A DNA stretch of 64,000 bases from DASQZK01 sp963809925 (lineage in GTDB: Bacteria; Bacteroidota; Bacteroidia; Bacteroidales; GCA-2748055), in contig CAWELH010000005.1 in the NCBI GenBank assembly GCA_963809925.1, positions 310,001-374,000 of the forward strand. The letters are read 5' to 3'. The position numbers and the translations under genes were made by a program. Of this stretch, positions 35,401 to 43,220 are shown piece by piece. The notes beneath the pieces were generated by a model. It ran no database searches. It had not been told where the DNA came from and saw only the letters and a list, made by a program, of their open reading frames with translations. The stretch's first letter is position 1. Every line of letters starts with the position of its first letter.

Positions 35401-36851
35401 ACATCAGTCGTGAAATCGACTTCGCAGGATTTTTTCTCTTTAAATACCCTGCTTATGTGCCCTTCGAGATTCGAGACCAGTGGTTCGGGAAGAATGCCCA
35501 TTTCACGTAACGATTTGTGAAGGAAACGCGCAGAGGACAATCCGAATAGATCCTGAACCGACTCATTCACAAAAAGATGCCTGAAATCCTTATCATAACG
35601 CAAAATAATGTCGGGGCTGTTTTGCGACAGAAGCTTGTACTGCTCCTCACTTTCATGAAGCAACATTTCCGCTCTTTTCTGTTTATCAATATCCCTGACG
35701 AGAGCCATCAGGAAATGACCCGGACCAAGTTTTACTTTCTGGAGAGTAACATGAACCCAGAACAGATGTCCTGATTTATGTTTCGCCAGCCATTCCCTGA
35801 CCTGAGGTTTATTCTGAGCTGCCAGTTTAGCGTAGGTCCTGGCAATCTCAGTAGTATAACCACCATCACTGTCGCTGAAGTCACTGATCTTCAGTTTTTT
35901 TATTTCGTCTCTTTCATATCCATACATCTGAACCACACGGTCGTTGATATCAAGAAGACTAAAATCATTCAGATCATAGAGAAATATTCCATCATTCACT
36001 GAATTGAAAACAGCTTCATATTTCGACTGGGATTCCCTCAGATTGATCTGCATCCTGACTTTTTCTGTTATATCGTTGATGCAGAATACGATCTGAATTA
36101 ATTCACCTTTATTATCAACAACAGGTGTAGCGCAGGCATCGAGCCATTTTTCCCGCATGCCTTTTCCCGACAATAAAAGCAGTATGCCGCTTTTAGGATC
36201 TCCGGTGGAAACCACCTCTTTGAAACAATTATTTTTTGTTTCTGTAATCGGCCTGCCCGACTCATCACGGAAATCTAATGCTTCAAAAAGTTTTTTGTTC
36301 CGTATATCATCCAGTTTCCGGCCCGTTAGTTTTTCAGCTTTACTGTTGCAATGGACGATGATAGAATTAAGACCGGTCAGAAACACTCCAGTTTCAATAT
36401 TGTCGAGCAGCTTCCGTGACAATTTTTCACTTTCACGTATCCTGTTTTCCGCTTCCTTTCGCTGTTCAATTTCAAGTTTATACTGTAGTGCATATTTAAC
36501 CGAAGAACTTAACCTTACGAGATGTTCCTTCAGAACATAGTCCCAGGCACCTTTCTTGATGCAGTCAACTGCTGTTTCCTCATCCAGCGATCCTGTGACG
36601 ATGATAAATGGACAAAGCGGATAATGCTCCTTTACTACATTCAGAGCGTCCAGTCCGGTAAAACGTGGAAGGTTATAGTCGGATAGAATAATATCGGGCT
36701 GAAAGCGTTCAAGCTCAGTCACGAATCCTTCTTCATTATCTACAATTCTGGCGTCGATTTCCCACTCATCATTTTTGAGGCTTGAAAGATTCAATTCTGC
36801 ATCATATGGGTTATCCTCAAGGATAAGAATTCTCAGGTTCGGTTCTGACAT
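32499..36851 (-). CDS. Large soluble hybrid histidine kinase (receiver-PASx6-GAF-kinase-receiver)
   Basis: The 1450-residue signalling protein has no membrane span. Order: N-terminal receiver (1-125, phospho-Asp58 in ILSDYNLP); five PAS repeats at about 145-265, 275-395, 400-525, 530-650 and 655-785, each opening with a RESEE-type helix; a GAF domain at about 790-950 (NIQEVLFEIANSVTTTRNLD); and a sixth PAS at about 960-1085. HisKA follows at about 1100 (FLSNMSHEIRTPMNAIIGFAE), then HATPase with DTGIGISDE and GGTGLGLAISKHL. The C-terminal receiver (about 1330-1450) has DLVLMDVQMPGKNG and YISKPVKISE. Starting with a receiver, it can be fed by another kinase and relay internally. Its likely operon partner is the SBP5 lipoprotein just downstream. 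Confidence 0.93.
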   Translation of the reverse strand: MSEPNLRILILEDNPYDAELNLSSLKNDEWEIDARIVDNEEGFVTELERFQPDIILSDYNLPRFTGLDALNVVKEHYPLCPFIIVTGSLDEETAVDCIKKGAWDYVLKEHLVRLSSSVKYALQYKLEIEQRKEAENRIRESEKLSRKLLDNIETGVFLTGLNSIIVHCNSKAEKLTGRKLDDIRNKKLFEALDFRDESGRPITETKNNCFKEVVSTGDPKSGILLLLSGKGMREKWLDACATPVVDNKGELIQIVFCINDITEKVRMQINLRESQSKYEAVFNSVNDGIFLYDLNDFSLLDINDRVVQMYGYERDEIKKLKISDFSDSDGGYTTEIARTYAKLAAQNKPQVREWLAKHKSGHLFWVHVTLQKVKLGPGHFLMALVRDIDKQKRAEMLLHESEEQYKLLSQNSPDIILRYDKDFRHLFVNESVQDLFGLSSARFLHKSLREMGILPEPLVSNLEGHISRVFKEKKSCEVDFTTDVKGYQTFVEWHLFPEFNENGMVNTVMTIATDVTEKKQAAKKLRESQEMLQLVFDNIPHSVFWKDRNSVYLGANRTFAESAGLSKPEDIIGKTDFDLPWEEDKAEFLREYDKKVMDKDESEYHIIEQRKHADGRLSWFDTNKIPLHDENGHVIGVLGTGENITEKKKSQEALRISEERLKMALDASNDGLWDWNRETDELYLSPRFFTMLGYEPDEVDHKASLLLTYAHPDDRQNVKQYFEGLLKKNASVSETEMRIQRKDGSYAWIFSRGKVFKTGVNGQPTRIVGTHVDISQRKRQENIQEVLFEIANSVTTTRNLDELFLNIQGSLHRVIDTTNCYVALYNEQTDKISLPFHRDEKDNFQEFPAGKTVTAFVIRTGKSQLVSRARIDELERSGDIEPIGTPSVSWLGVPLRSHDKIIGVFVVQSYDKKIQYTQEDVQLLEFVSDQIALAIERKIDQDNIRENQERLRKIIESSPDGLVVIDVEGAILDHNSSFPIMLKVKPEEILSRNFFEFVPESEAIRAQNMLHETLMSGYQKNIEFRMKRDDDSEFFAETSLGVIHGSDQGGESFVIVVKNINERRAYEFNLKIAKEKAEESDRLKTAFLSNMSHEIRTPMNAIIGFAELLSNHDISEEEQEEFIQQINNGADSLMRLIDDIIDIAKIEAGQIKMNKSYFELAPLLKDLKILFSKSMLRQGKGGIQLIENHSNAYASSLIFTDEFRLRQVFSNLINNAIKFTEEGEIRYGIKEVSEEFIWFYVRDTGIGISDEKQSVIFERFRQGHESNTRFYGGTGLGLAISKHLVELMGGEIKVSSKTGYGSEFSFSVPFINQEAALPKEVVHSGHELKNWEKKSILIAEDDESNFILLREILKKTRADILWAKDGEEAVELFSTRKVDLVLMDVQMPGKNGYEATRLIKEINKQIPVVAQTAYAMAGERELSIDAGCDDYISKPVKISELMFVLNKYLG

Positions 36852-36943
36852 TATTGTTTCTTTACTCAGGGGAAAATATTTTCGCGGTTAAATTACCATT
36901 TAAACTATATTCCAGAAATCGTTTTAGAAGCATTAATCACTTA

Positions 36944-37425
36944 TTAATAATCAATCTCAACAGGAATGGTAAAATGGAAGACTGCTCCTTTGCCGGAAAC
37001 TCCTTCTGCCCATACCCGTCCACCATGCCTGTGAACGATTCTTTTCACCAGAGCAAGGCCAACACCACTGCCTTCAATTTCTACAGAGGTATGCAATCGT
37101 TGAAACACTTTGAAGATCTTTTCTTCAAATTTCTGATCAAAACCAATCCCATTATCTTCTATGCTGAAAAGCCAGTTGTTTTCTTGTCTTGAACTGTTGA
37201 CAGATATCCGGGAATACCCAGAAAAACCAGAACTACAGAACCGGCAAAAACAGCAAACAGTGCTTTTTCGCCCAGAAAATATATGGAAAGGATGGCAATG
37301 GTCAGAGAGGGCAGGATGAAAACTGTCTCACCGTGGTTCATGCTTATCAGGTTTCCCGCGTACCCTGATATGACGAATAAAAGAAATACAATTACAATCC
37401 TGATTACAAGATTAGCCCATCTCAT
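36944..37425 (-). pseudogene. Membrane sensor kinase with internal deletion (N-terminal spans fused out of frame to ATPase tail)
   Basis: On the minus strand, ATG 37425 begins MRWANLVIRIVIVFLLFVIS, a hydrophobic N-terminus with about three spans (GETVFILPSLTIAILSIYFL is MASE1-like), ending after GYLSTVQDKKTTGFSA. In another frame from about 37195 down to 36944 the sequence encodes the end of a histidine-kinase ATPase domain: NNWLFSIEDNGIGFDQKF, EGSGVGLALVKRIVHRHGG, ending VFHFTIPVEIDY. The two parts overlap at about 37165-37200. The PAS, HisKA and most of the ATPase are missing, so this is the scar of a large internal deletion. It precedes the hybrid kinase gene on the same strand. Confidence 0.75.
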
Positions 37426-37897
37426 GCTTTAAGTTTGGTAGCGTCTTTTTGGTTCGTCGATTTCATCTGAAATATAAGAATCTGAAATAAATGTTCGCAC
37501 ACATCAGGAAATATCCTTTCTTCGGAACCACAGAGGCTCCCCAAGAAATCTATCTCAACCCGTACCTTAATAAAAAAACCTTGACAGTACTTTTAGCTCA
37601 CTCACTCTTCAAAGCTATTTCATCCGTATCCGTTTCAGATTTTTAATAAGAAACTCTGTCCCAGTGTATAAATCTGTTTTCCGGATATTTTTTGCATGAT
37701 GCATTTCCCTGGGTGTATGGGCAAATTTTAACTCTCCCACCGGTACAGCAGCTATTGAAACGTCAGGACAATTATGATCATGTTTTTATACTCCCGGGGG
37801 ATCATTCGGTTTCAATAATGGTCTGGAATATTAGAAAGAAGTCCTTTGAACGGTCGATTTGTCTGACGCCAGGTTGCATCCTAAAAATCGTTTTGAA
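37426..37897. other. Gene-free stretch upstream of repeat A copy 2
   Basis: No credible gene or RNA. An open frame at 37692-38060 on the plus strand crosses repeat A and has no protein-like composition. Confidence 0.5.
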
Positions 37898-38005
37898 CTA
37901 TATTGTTCTTATATACATTATCTTAGGGGATCCCACCCCCCACCCACCACCCTTAATGCTCCGAACGAACAATTATCAGCGTCCACCGCCTGTGTTATTC
38001 AGCAG
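37898..38005 (+). repeat. Interspersed repeat A, copy 2
   Basis: GTTCTTATATACATTATC, then AGGGGATCCCACCCCCC, ACCACCCTTAATG, GAACGAACAA and a further moderately conserved 35 bases, matching 7661-7760. Upstream, GGTTGCATCC versus GATGCTTGCA suggests the similarity fades quickly outside this unit. Confidence 0.75.
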
Positions 38006-38077
38006 TACAAACTCACCTGAACCAAACGACCGGTTCCCCCGTGCCCCTATCTCTCCTTAATGTTAAAACCATAAAAA

Positions 38078-38106
38078 AATCAGCCATGGTTGGCTGATCT
38101 TTTTAT
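38078..38106 (-). terminator. Rho-independent terminator, probably of the TonB receptor gene
   Basis: ATCAGCCA (38080-38087) pairs with TGGCTGAT (38091-38098) around a short loop, with A and T runs on both sides, so it could act in both directions. It lies about 125 bases beyond the stop of the minus-strand receptor gene. Confidence 0.8.
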
Positions 38107-38229
38107 AATTCGTGATCTGAAATAATGACTGCGGTCATCGCGCATCCATGTGCGAATATGCTTATGGCTCACCCGGACTGCGATTGGCAATCCGGCATCC
38201 TCGTCTTGAAACAGCGCTGACTTCCGTTC

Positions 38230-40650
38230 TCAGAATCTCAGCTTTACCCCTCCCATAATGTGCGTCCCTGCCTGGGGAAAATACCCGTCAAGAACTGCTT
38301 CCTGTCCTTCACTCACATATCGGTAGACCCATGCATTGGTTTGGTACTTTTCATTAAACAGATTTGCAACCATAAAATGAAGGCTGAAATCCTTCGTCCA
38401 CCTAGTTTCGAACGACCATGAGAATTGCAGGTCGCTGACGAAGTATGGATCAAGTTTGCGCTCATCGGAACTGGTATTATCGAGGTACTGCTTGCCAACA
38501 TACCTTGATTGCACGCTGACATCAAAGTTCTTCAGGATCTGATACACAAAATTTCCGGAAGCCAGTACTTCGGGTGAAAATGCGATATCGGTCGTGCCCG
38601 GATGCTCGGTATACTGGTAGACTTCGTTTTCAGGATCGTTCCAGTAATCCCAGTTATCGACATACGATACCATATTCAAAATTTTGTTCCTGCTTAGTGT
38701 AAGGTTGACATCGCTGCTGAATTTATCACCTACCTTCATACCTGCCGTTATCTCAATCCCGGCACGGTAGCTTTTGTCAACATTCGTCATAACTGCAGCA
38801 CCCACATCATTTATTTCACCGGTAAGCACCAGCTGATCGTGGTAATCCATGAAATAAAAATTCAGCCCCCCCCGGAACTGTGAGGAATTCAGGGCATATC
38901 CTGCTTCAACATCATAGAGCCTCTCCGGTTTTGGTCCAGGGCCATTGGGATCTGCATCGACGAAATTATCGCGGTTCGGTTCACGGTTGGCAACAGCTAC
39001 CGACAGATATAGCCTTTCACGCGAACCGGGTGAATAGTTGATGCCTGCCTTTGGGTTGATGAAGAGATAACTGTGATCCTGTGTCACCGATCTGAGATCG
39101 TCATCCAGCCCATTGAGATCATACTTTATGCCCCGGGCCTGTACATCGCCATAAAGGCTGATCTGATCCGATACCGAAAAGTTCAGTTTAGAATAAATAT
39201 TATAATCCTGCTTTTTCCCGGTGTTCGTATACCATTTATGCCTTATCTCAGAATCACTGGCATACCTTGCCCAGATGATCGTCCCGAAATGATCGCCTAT
39301 ATAATTATTTGCACCGCCACCAATCGTGGCATTGACGCGGTTATGAGAATAAGTCAATGAAAATATCATCCCGTAAAAATTATTTTCCAGCCATTTTCTC
39401 CGGATAAGATCCGTTGAATTAATGGTATCGCCGGCGGTAATGACCGGAGCAAGTCCATAGTCGGAAAGACTTTCATCCTCCTTATACTGTTCATAGTATC
39501 CGGCACCCCGGGTATAGTGTAAGCCGACATTAACGGTCAGATACCTTGTAACGTCATGGGAATAGTGAAGCTGGTAGTGATCTTGTTGGTAATTATCCGT
39601 CTCATTGTCATAGTATCTAATCTCTCCATCTACATTGGTATACTGACCAATACCATTAAAGGTACGATTGGTAGCCAGAAGGTAGCCAGGTACACCATCC
39701 CAGGCCTGATAGGTTTTTTCCTTGCCTGAGAAGACGTCAAACTTAAGCAGGCTCTTCGCGGTATACCATGCAGAAGACATAAAGAATGACTTCAAGTTGG
39801 AGGAAGCTCTGTCGATATAACCGTCAGAACGAATATCAGAGAGCCGTAAGTCGAAACTGAATTTATCCTCAAGAAGACCGGAACCAACGCTAACCGAGTT
39901 TTTTAAGGTATTGAAGGAGCCATAATAAGAATTCACTTCAGCATAGGGAGACTTGTTCAGTTCTGTAGTCTGGAAATTCATGCTCGCACCGAAGGCAGCA
40001 GCACCGTTGGTTGATGTTCCGACCCCTCTCTGAACCTGGACATTTTCTACCGATCCGGCAAAATCCGGTAGATCTACGAAATAAACGCCATGCGACTCGG
40101 CGTCATTAAGCGGGATACCGTTGATCGTTACATTAATGCGATTGAGATCGGTACCCCTGATGCGCAAACCGGTATACCCTACGCCATGTCCAGCATCAGA
40201 AGTTACGACCACGGAAGGTATCGTTGAAAGTAAAAATGGGATGTCCCTGCCAAAGTCACGTTTCGTGATCTCCTCCCGGGACAGCATAGTAGAAGCAACA
40301 GGATCTTTAGACCCCGCTCGTACTGCCCTTACGATCGCTTCTTCACCCATTACTGGCGATGGCTTCAGGTTAAAAGTCATTGTCAGGTCAGTGGTAAGAT
40401 GGATGACCGTATCAATTTTAGAATGCCCGATGTAAGAAATTATAACATGATACTCCCCAGCTGCAAGCCTGTCGAGACTGAAGGAGCCGTCAGATTCTGT
40501 TACGGCGCCCAGATATAAATCGCTGAATGCAATACTGGCACTGGCAAGTGGCTCCCCCTTTTCATCTAAAACCTTACCGGAAAATGTATATTGTGCGGAG
40601 ACCAGCATGGATACAGAGAACCATGCAAGCATAAAAAATGCTCGTATCAT
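38230..40650 (-). CDS. TonB-dependent outer-membrane receptor under TPP riboswitch control (thiamine uptake)
   Basis: The 806-residue outer-membrane transporter has a signal peptide (MIRAFFMLAWFSVSMLVSAQ). A carboxypeptidase-like regulatory domain follows (about 21-105: YTFSGKVLDEKGEPLASASI). The plug is at about 115-235 (PSVVVTSDAGHGVGYTGLRIRGTD and VQVQRGVGTSTNGAAAFG), and the 22-strand beta barrel ends in GTHIMGGVKLRF with terminal Phe. A TPP riboswitch in its leader indicates that the substrate is thiamine or a precursor, as for the thi-box regulated TonB receptors of Bacteroides and Porphyromonas. No PnuT-type inner-membrane permease or thiamine kinase gene is adjacent. Confidence 0.9.
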   Translation of the reverse strand: MIRAFFMLAWFSVSMLVSAQYTFSGKVLDEKGEPLASASIAFSDLYLGAVTESDGSFSLDRLAAGEYHVIISYIGHSKIDTVIHLTTDLTMTFNLKPSPVMGEEAIVRAVRAGSKDPVASTMLSREEITKRDFGRDIPFLLSTIPSVVVTSDAGHGVGYTGLRIRGTDLNRINVTINGIPLNDAESHGVYFVDLPDFAGSVENVQVQRGVGTSTNGAAAFGASMNFQTTELNKSPYAEVNSYYGSFNTLKNSVSVGSGLLEDKFSFDLRLSDIRSDGYIDRASSNLKSFFMSSAWYTAKSLLKFDVFSGKEKTYQAWDGVPGYLLATNRTFNGIGQYTNVDGEIRYYDNETDNYQQDHYQLHYSHDVTRYLTVNVGLHYTRGAGYYEQYKEDESLSDYGLAPVITAGDTINSTDLIRRKWLENNFYGMIFSLTYSHNRVNATIGGGANNYIGDHFGTIIWARYASDSEIRHKWYTNTGKKQDYNIYSKLNFSVSDQISLYGDVQARGIKYDLNGLDDDLRSVTQDHSYLFINPKAGINYSPGSRERLYLSVAVANREPNRDNFVDADPNGPGPKPERLYDVEAGYALNSSQFRGGLNFYFMDYHDQLVLTGEINDVGAAVMTNVDKSYRAGIEITAGMKVGDKFSSDVNLTLSRNKILNMVSYVDNWDYWNDPENEVYQYTEHPGTTDIAFSPEVLASGNFVYQILKNFDVSVQSRYVGKQYLDNTSSDERKLDPYFVSDLQFSWSFETRWTKDFSLHFMVANLFNEKYQTNAWVYRYVSEGQEAVLDGYFPQAGTHIMGGVKLRF

Positions 40651-40690
40651 AATAAAAATACCGTTTTAAGAAGAATGTTCCACGCTGCTT

Positions 40691-40778
40691 TCTCAATATT
40701 TCCCTTCGCCGGCATTACCCGGATCAGGTCCTAAGGGTATGATCTCAGCCCGAAATATTAAGGCACCCCCTTAGAGAG
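40691..40778 (-). promoter_or_regulatory. TPP riboswitch (thi-box)
   Basis: On the minus strand the conserved core is read in order: GGGGGTGCC, then CGGGCTGAGATCATACCC (P2/J with the pyrimidine-binding CUGAGA), then GGACCTGATCCGGGTAATGCC (pyrophosphate-sensing helix) and GGCGAAGGGA. It starts about 120 bases before the ATG at 40650. It should switch off the TonB receptor when thiamine pyrophosphate is plentiful. The expression platform between 40691 and 40650 is short, so translational control or early termination are both possible. Confidence 0.96.
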
Positions 40779-40999
40779 TAAGTTCAACAATACACAGGCA
40801 AAGATAAAAAAGCTATGTCAAAGCACAAGTGATCCGAAGTAGAAATTTTCTGCACTTTCAGAATGCGTCAGCCAGAAATGCTTAAATTTTATTGAGGATG
40901 AAACCTGATTAGAGTAATAAAGGAATTGAAAATCAAGCAGCTTACGGGGCAGAAACCCCGGATTCGGATGGGAAAATCACATATATGGTGGAAAGAAAA

Positions 41000-41043
41000 A
41001 ACCACGGGTGTAGGGGTATTTCACCCCTTATGCACCCGTGGTT
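41000..41043 (-). terminator. Long hairpin terminator downstream of trxA
   Basis: AACCACGGGTG (41000-41010) pairs perfectly with CACCCGTGGTT (41033-41043), and an inner GGGGT/ACCCC pair extends the stem with two small internal loops. On the minus strand it is followed by TTTTTTC. It lies about 105 bases beyond the trxA stop. Confidence 0.85.
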
Positions 41044-41148
41044 CATTAGTATTTAACTTTTCATCCCTAGCGGTAGTAGGGAATCTGTATGATTATCAAC
41101 CCGGAAATGCTGAATTTATTAAACACAGTATCAACGGGTTGTAGAAAG

Positions 41149-41505
41149 TTAATTTACGTTCAATACGTCTTTTATCGCTTTCTGAAATGTCTCTTTGGGT
41201 AACGCACCCATCGCCATCTGTGGCTGTCCGTCTTTTGGAACGAAAAGAAGCGAAGGTATGCTCTGAATGCCAAAAATTGCAGCAAGCTCCTTCTCATTTT
41301 CAGTATCAACCTTGTAGATATTCATCTTGCCATCATACTCCTTCGAAAGTTCTTCAAGTACAGGAGCTACCATTTTGCATGGCATACACCAATCTGCATA
41401 AAAATCAATCATACATGGTTTATCACCCTCAAATTTCCATTCCTTGTTATCAGTATAATTAAATACCTTCTCTTTGAAAGTCTCGGCTGTTAAGTGTTCA
41501 ATCAT
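41149..41505 (-). CDS. trxA: Thioredoxin
   Basis: The 118-residue protein has the thioredoxin fold with FYADWCMPCKMVAPVLEELS as active site, the conserved Asp26-type buried acid (DFYADW) and the cis-Pro loop SIPSLLFV. The active site is WCMPC rather than the common WCGPC, a variant that can change redox potential. It has no signal peptide, so it is cytoplasmic; it could be the electron donor for ArsC elsewhere in this window. It is divergent from the CCA-adding enzyme gene. Confidence 0.93.
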   Translation of the reverse strand: MIEHLTAETFKEKVFNYTDNKEWKFEGDKPCMIDFYADWCMPCKMVAPVLEELSKEYDGKMNIYKVDTENEKELAAIFGIQSIPSLLFVPKDGQPQMAMGALPKETFQKAIKDVLNVN

Positions 41506-41631
41506 TGGTCTGAATTATTTATTAAACAATTATCGAAATATTTACATCTTTAAATATACAAAATGTAAAACTCAATATTCATACCGTCCTGTATATTTAG
41601 GGATATAATTCTCGAATCGCCTAAATAATTG

Positions 41632-41639
41632 TAATTTTG
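41632..41639 (+). promoter_or_regulatory. Candidate -7 box (TAATTTTG) before the CCA-adding enzyme gene
   Basis: TAATTTTG fits TAnnTTTG and lies 33 bases before ATG 41673. It supports that start rather than the TTG at 41637, which would fall inside the box. Confidence 0.45.
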
Positions 41640-41672
41640 TCATTGTTTTTGTCAAAATTGTCATATCTACAT

Positions 41673-43094
41673 ATGAAGAATTGTCTTAATGATAAAATTT
41701 TCAATCTGATAAATGAGCTTGCAGACGAGGAGAAGATAAGAGCATATGTTATCGGCGGCTATGTCAGGGACTGTATCCTCGGGAATCCATCAAAAGATAT
41801 AGATGTTGTGGTGTTGGGGAGCGGAATTGACTTTGCAGAAAAACTTGCAGCGAAAGCCGGAAAGGTAAAAGTCAGCTACTTTAAGAATTTCGGAACGGCC
41901 ATGCTGCGATACCATGGATTGGAGATTGAATTCGTAGGGGCAAGAAAAGAATCCTACAGGCTTGAATCGAGAAAACCCATTGTGGAGGACGGGAGTTTGG
42001 AGGATGACCAGAACCGTCGTGATTTTACCATCAATGCACTGGCATTTGGATTGAACAGCGACAATTTTGGAGAGCTTTCTGATCCGTTCAACGGCATATC
42101 CGACCTCAAAAAAAAGATCATTCGTACTCCGCTGGATCCGGATATGACATTCTCCGATGATCCGCTAAGAATGATGCGGGCAGTTCGCTTTGCAACCAGA
42201 CTGGGCTTCAAGATCGACGGACCTACTTTCGAGGCCATAAAAAGAAATTGTGAACGAATCAAGATTGTATCGGCCGAAAGGATTACGGACGAATTGAATA
42301 AAATTATCCAAACCGACAAACCGTCAGTTGGATTTGTGATGCTGGAAGCATGCGGACTTTTGCGTCTTATCTTCCCGGAATTGTATGAACTTAAAGGTGT
42401 GGAAGTTAAGAAAGGCCGAAAACACAAGGATAACTTTTTCCACACAGTACGGGTCCTTGACAATGTGGCATCCAAAAGTGATAATCAATGGCTTCGCTGG
42501 GCGGCACTCCTGCACGACGTAGCCAAACCTGCTACAAAAAAATATCATCCCGAATCAGGATGGACCTTTCACGGACATGATTTTCTGGGATCGAGGATGA
42601 TTCCCGGCATTTTCAGGAAACTCAGACTGCCGATGAACGAAAAGATGAAATACGTTCAGAAGCTCGTCGCACTTCACCTCCGACCTATCGCCCTGGTTCA
42701 TGAACAGGTAACTGATTCGGCCGTACGAAGACTGTTACTGGAAGCTGGTGATGATATCGATGATCTGATGTCATTGTGTGAGGCGGATATTACTTCCAAA
42801 AACGAAGAAACCGTCCAGCGTCATCTTGAAAACTTTGCTGGTGTAAGAGAGAAAATGAAAGAAATTGAAGCCAAGGACTCTCTCCGCAATTTCCAGCCAC
42901 CAGTATCCGGGGATGATATCAGGAGCGCTTTTGACATTGAACCTGGACCAATTATCGGGGACATTAAAAATGCCATTAAGGAAGCCATACTCGAAGGTGA
43001 AATCTCAAATAACCGATCTGAAGCCTGGGATTATATGTTAAAGAAAGGCGCTGAACTGGGATTGATGGTGAGTGGGAGGGCGATGAGGGGGTGA
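41673..43094 (+). CDS. tRNA nucleotidyltransferase (CCA-adding type) with HD domain
   Basis: The 473-residue enzyme adds or repairs the 3' CCA of tRNAs. The N-terminal pol-beta-like head has YVIGGYVRDCILGNPSKDIDVVVLGSG (catalytic DxD), then QNRRDFTINALAF and DPLRMMRAVRFATRLGFKI. An HD phosphohydrolase domain follows from about 255 (LRWAALLHDVAKPATKKYHPE). ATG 41673 (MKNCLNDKIF) is selected on the -7 box and family start. The extreme C-terminus VSGRAMRG is encoded by a GGGAGGGCGATGAGGGGGTG run that continues as a GGTGATGG repeat past the stop, as after several other genes here. Confidence 0.92.
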   Translation: MKNCLNDKIFNLINELADEEKIRAYVIGGYVRDCILGNPSKDIDVVVLGSGIDFAEKLAAKAGKVKVSYFKNFGTAMLRYHGLEIEFVGARKESYRLESRKPIVEDGSLEDDQNRRDFTINALAFGLNSDNFGELSDPFNGISDLKKKIIRTPLDPDMTFSDDPLRMMRAVRFATRLGFKIDGPTFEAIKRNCERIKIVSAERITDELNKIIQTDKPSVGFVMLEACGLLRLIFPELYELKGVEVKKGRKHKDNFFHTVRVLDNVASKSDNQWLRWAALLHDVAKPATKKYHPESGWTFHGHDFLGSRMIPGIFRKLRLPMNEKMKYVQKLVALHLRPIALVHEQVTDSAVRRLLLEAGDDIDDLMSLCEADITSKNEETVQRHLENFAGVREKMKEIEAKDSLRNFQPPVSGDDIRSAFDIEPGPIIGDIKNAIKEAILEGEISNNRSEAWDYMLKKGAELGLMVSGRAMRG

Positions 43095-43124
43095 TGGGGT
43101 GATGGAGTGATGAAGCCTGCAGTA
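43080..43124 (+). repeat. GTGATGGG/GTGATGGA repeat at the end of the CCA-adding enzyme gene
   Basis: GATGAGGGGGTGATGGGGTG followed by ATGGAGTGATGAAG begins inside the coding sequence and passes the stop TGA (43092-43094). A related inverted run is at 46178-46222. It resembles the GAAGTTAG arrays in placement and period (8 bases). Confidence 0.65.
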
Positions 43125-43179
43125 ACGTTTCTTCCAGATCGGATGCATTCACAAATATTAACCTTGGTTTTGTCCATGG
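43125..43179 (-). repeat. Interspersed repeat C, copy 4 (inverted)
   Basis: On the minus strand: CCATGGACAAAACCAAGG, then TTAATATTTGTGAATGCATCC and TGGAAGAAACG. It matches copies at 7951, 8275 and 25570 over the whole length, in the opposite orientation. Confidence 0.75.
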
Positions 43180-43220
43180 TCGTAATAAAGAAAATTAGAA
43201 ACGACCCTCATCAATCTCCC

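Noticed and set aside
37692..38060. Open frame of 122 codons on the plus strand
   Set aside because: Runs through the C-rich repeat A, Pro-rich nonsense at the end, no homology pattern.
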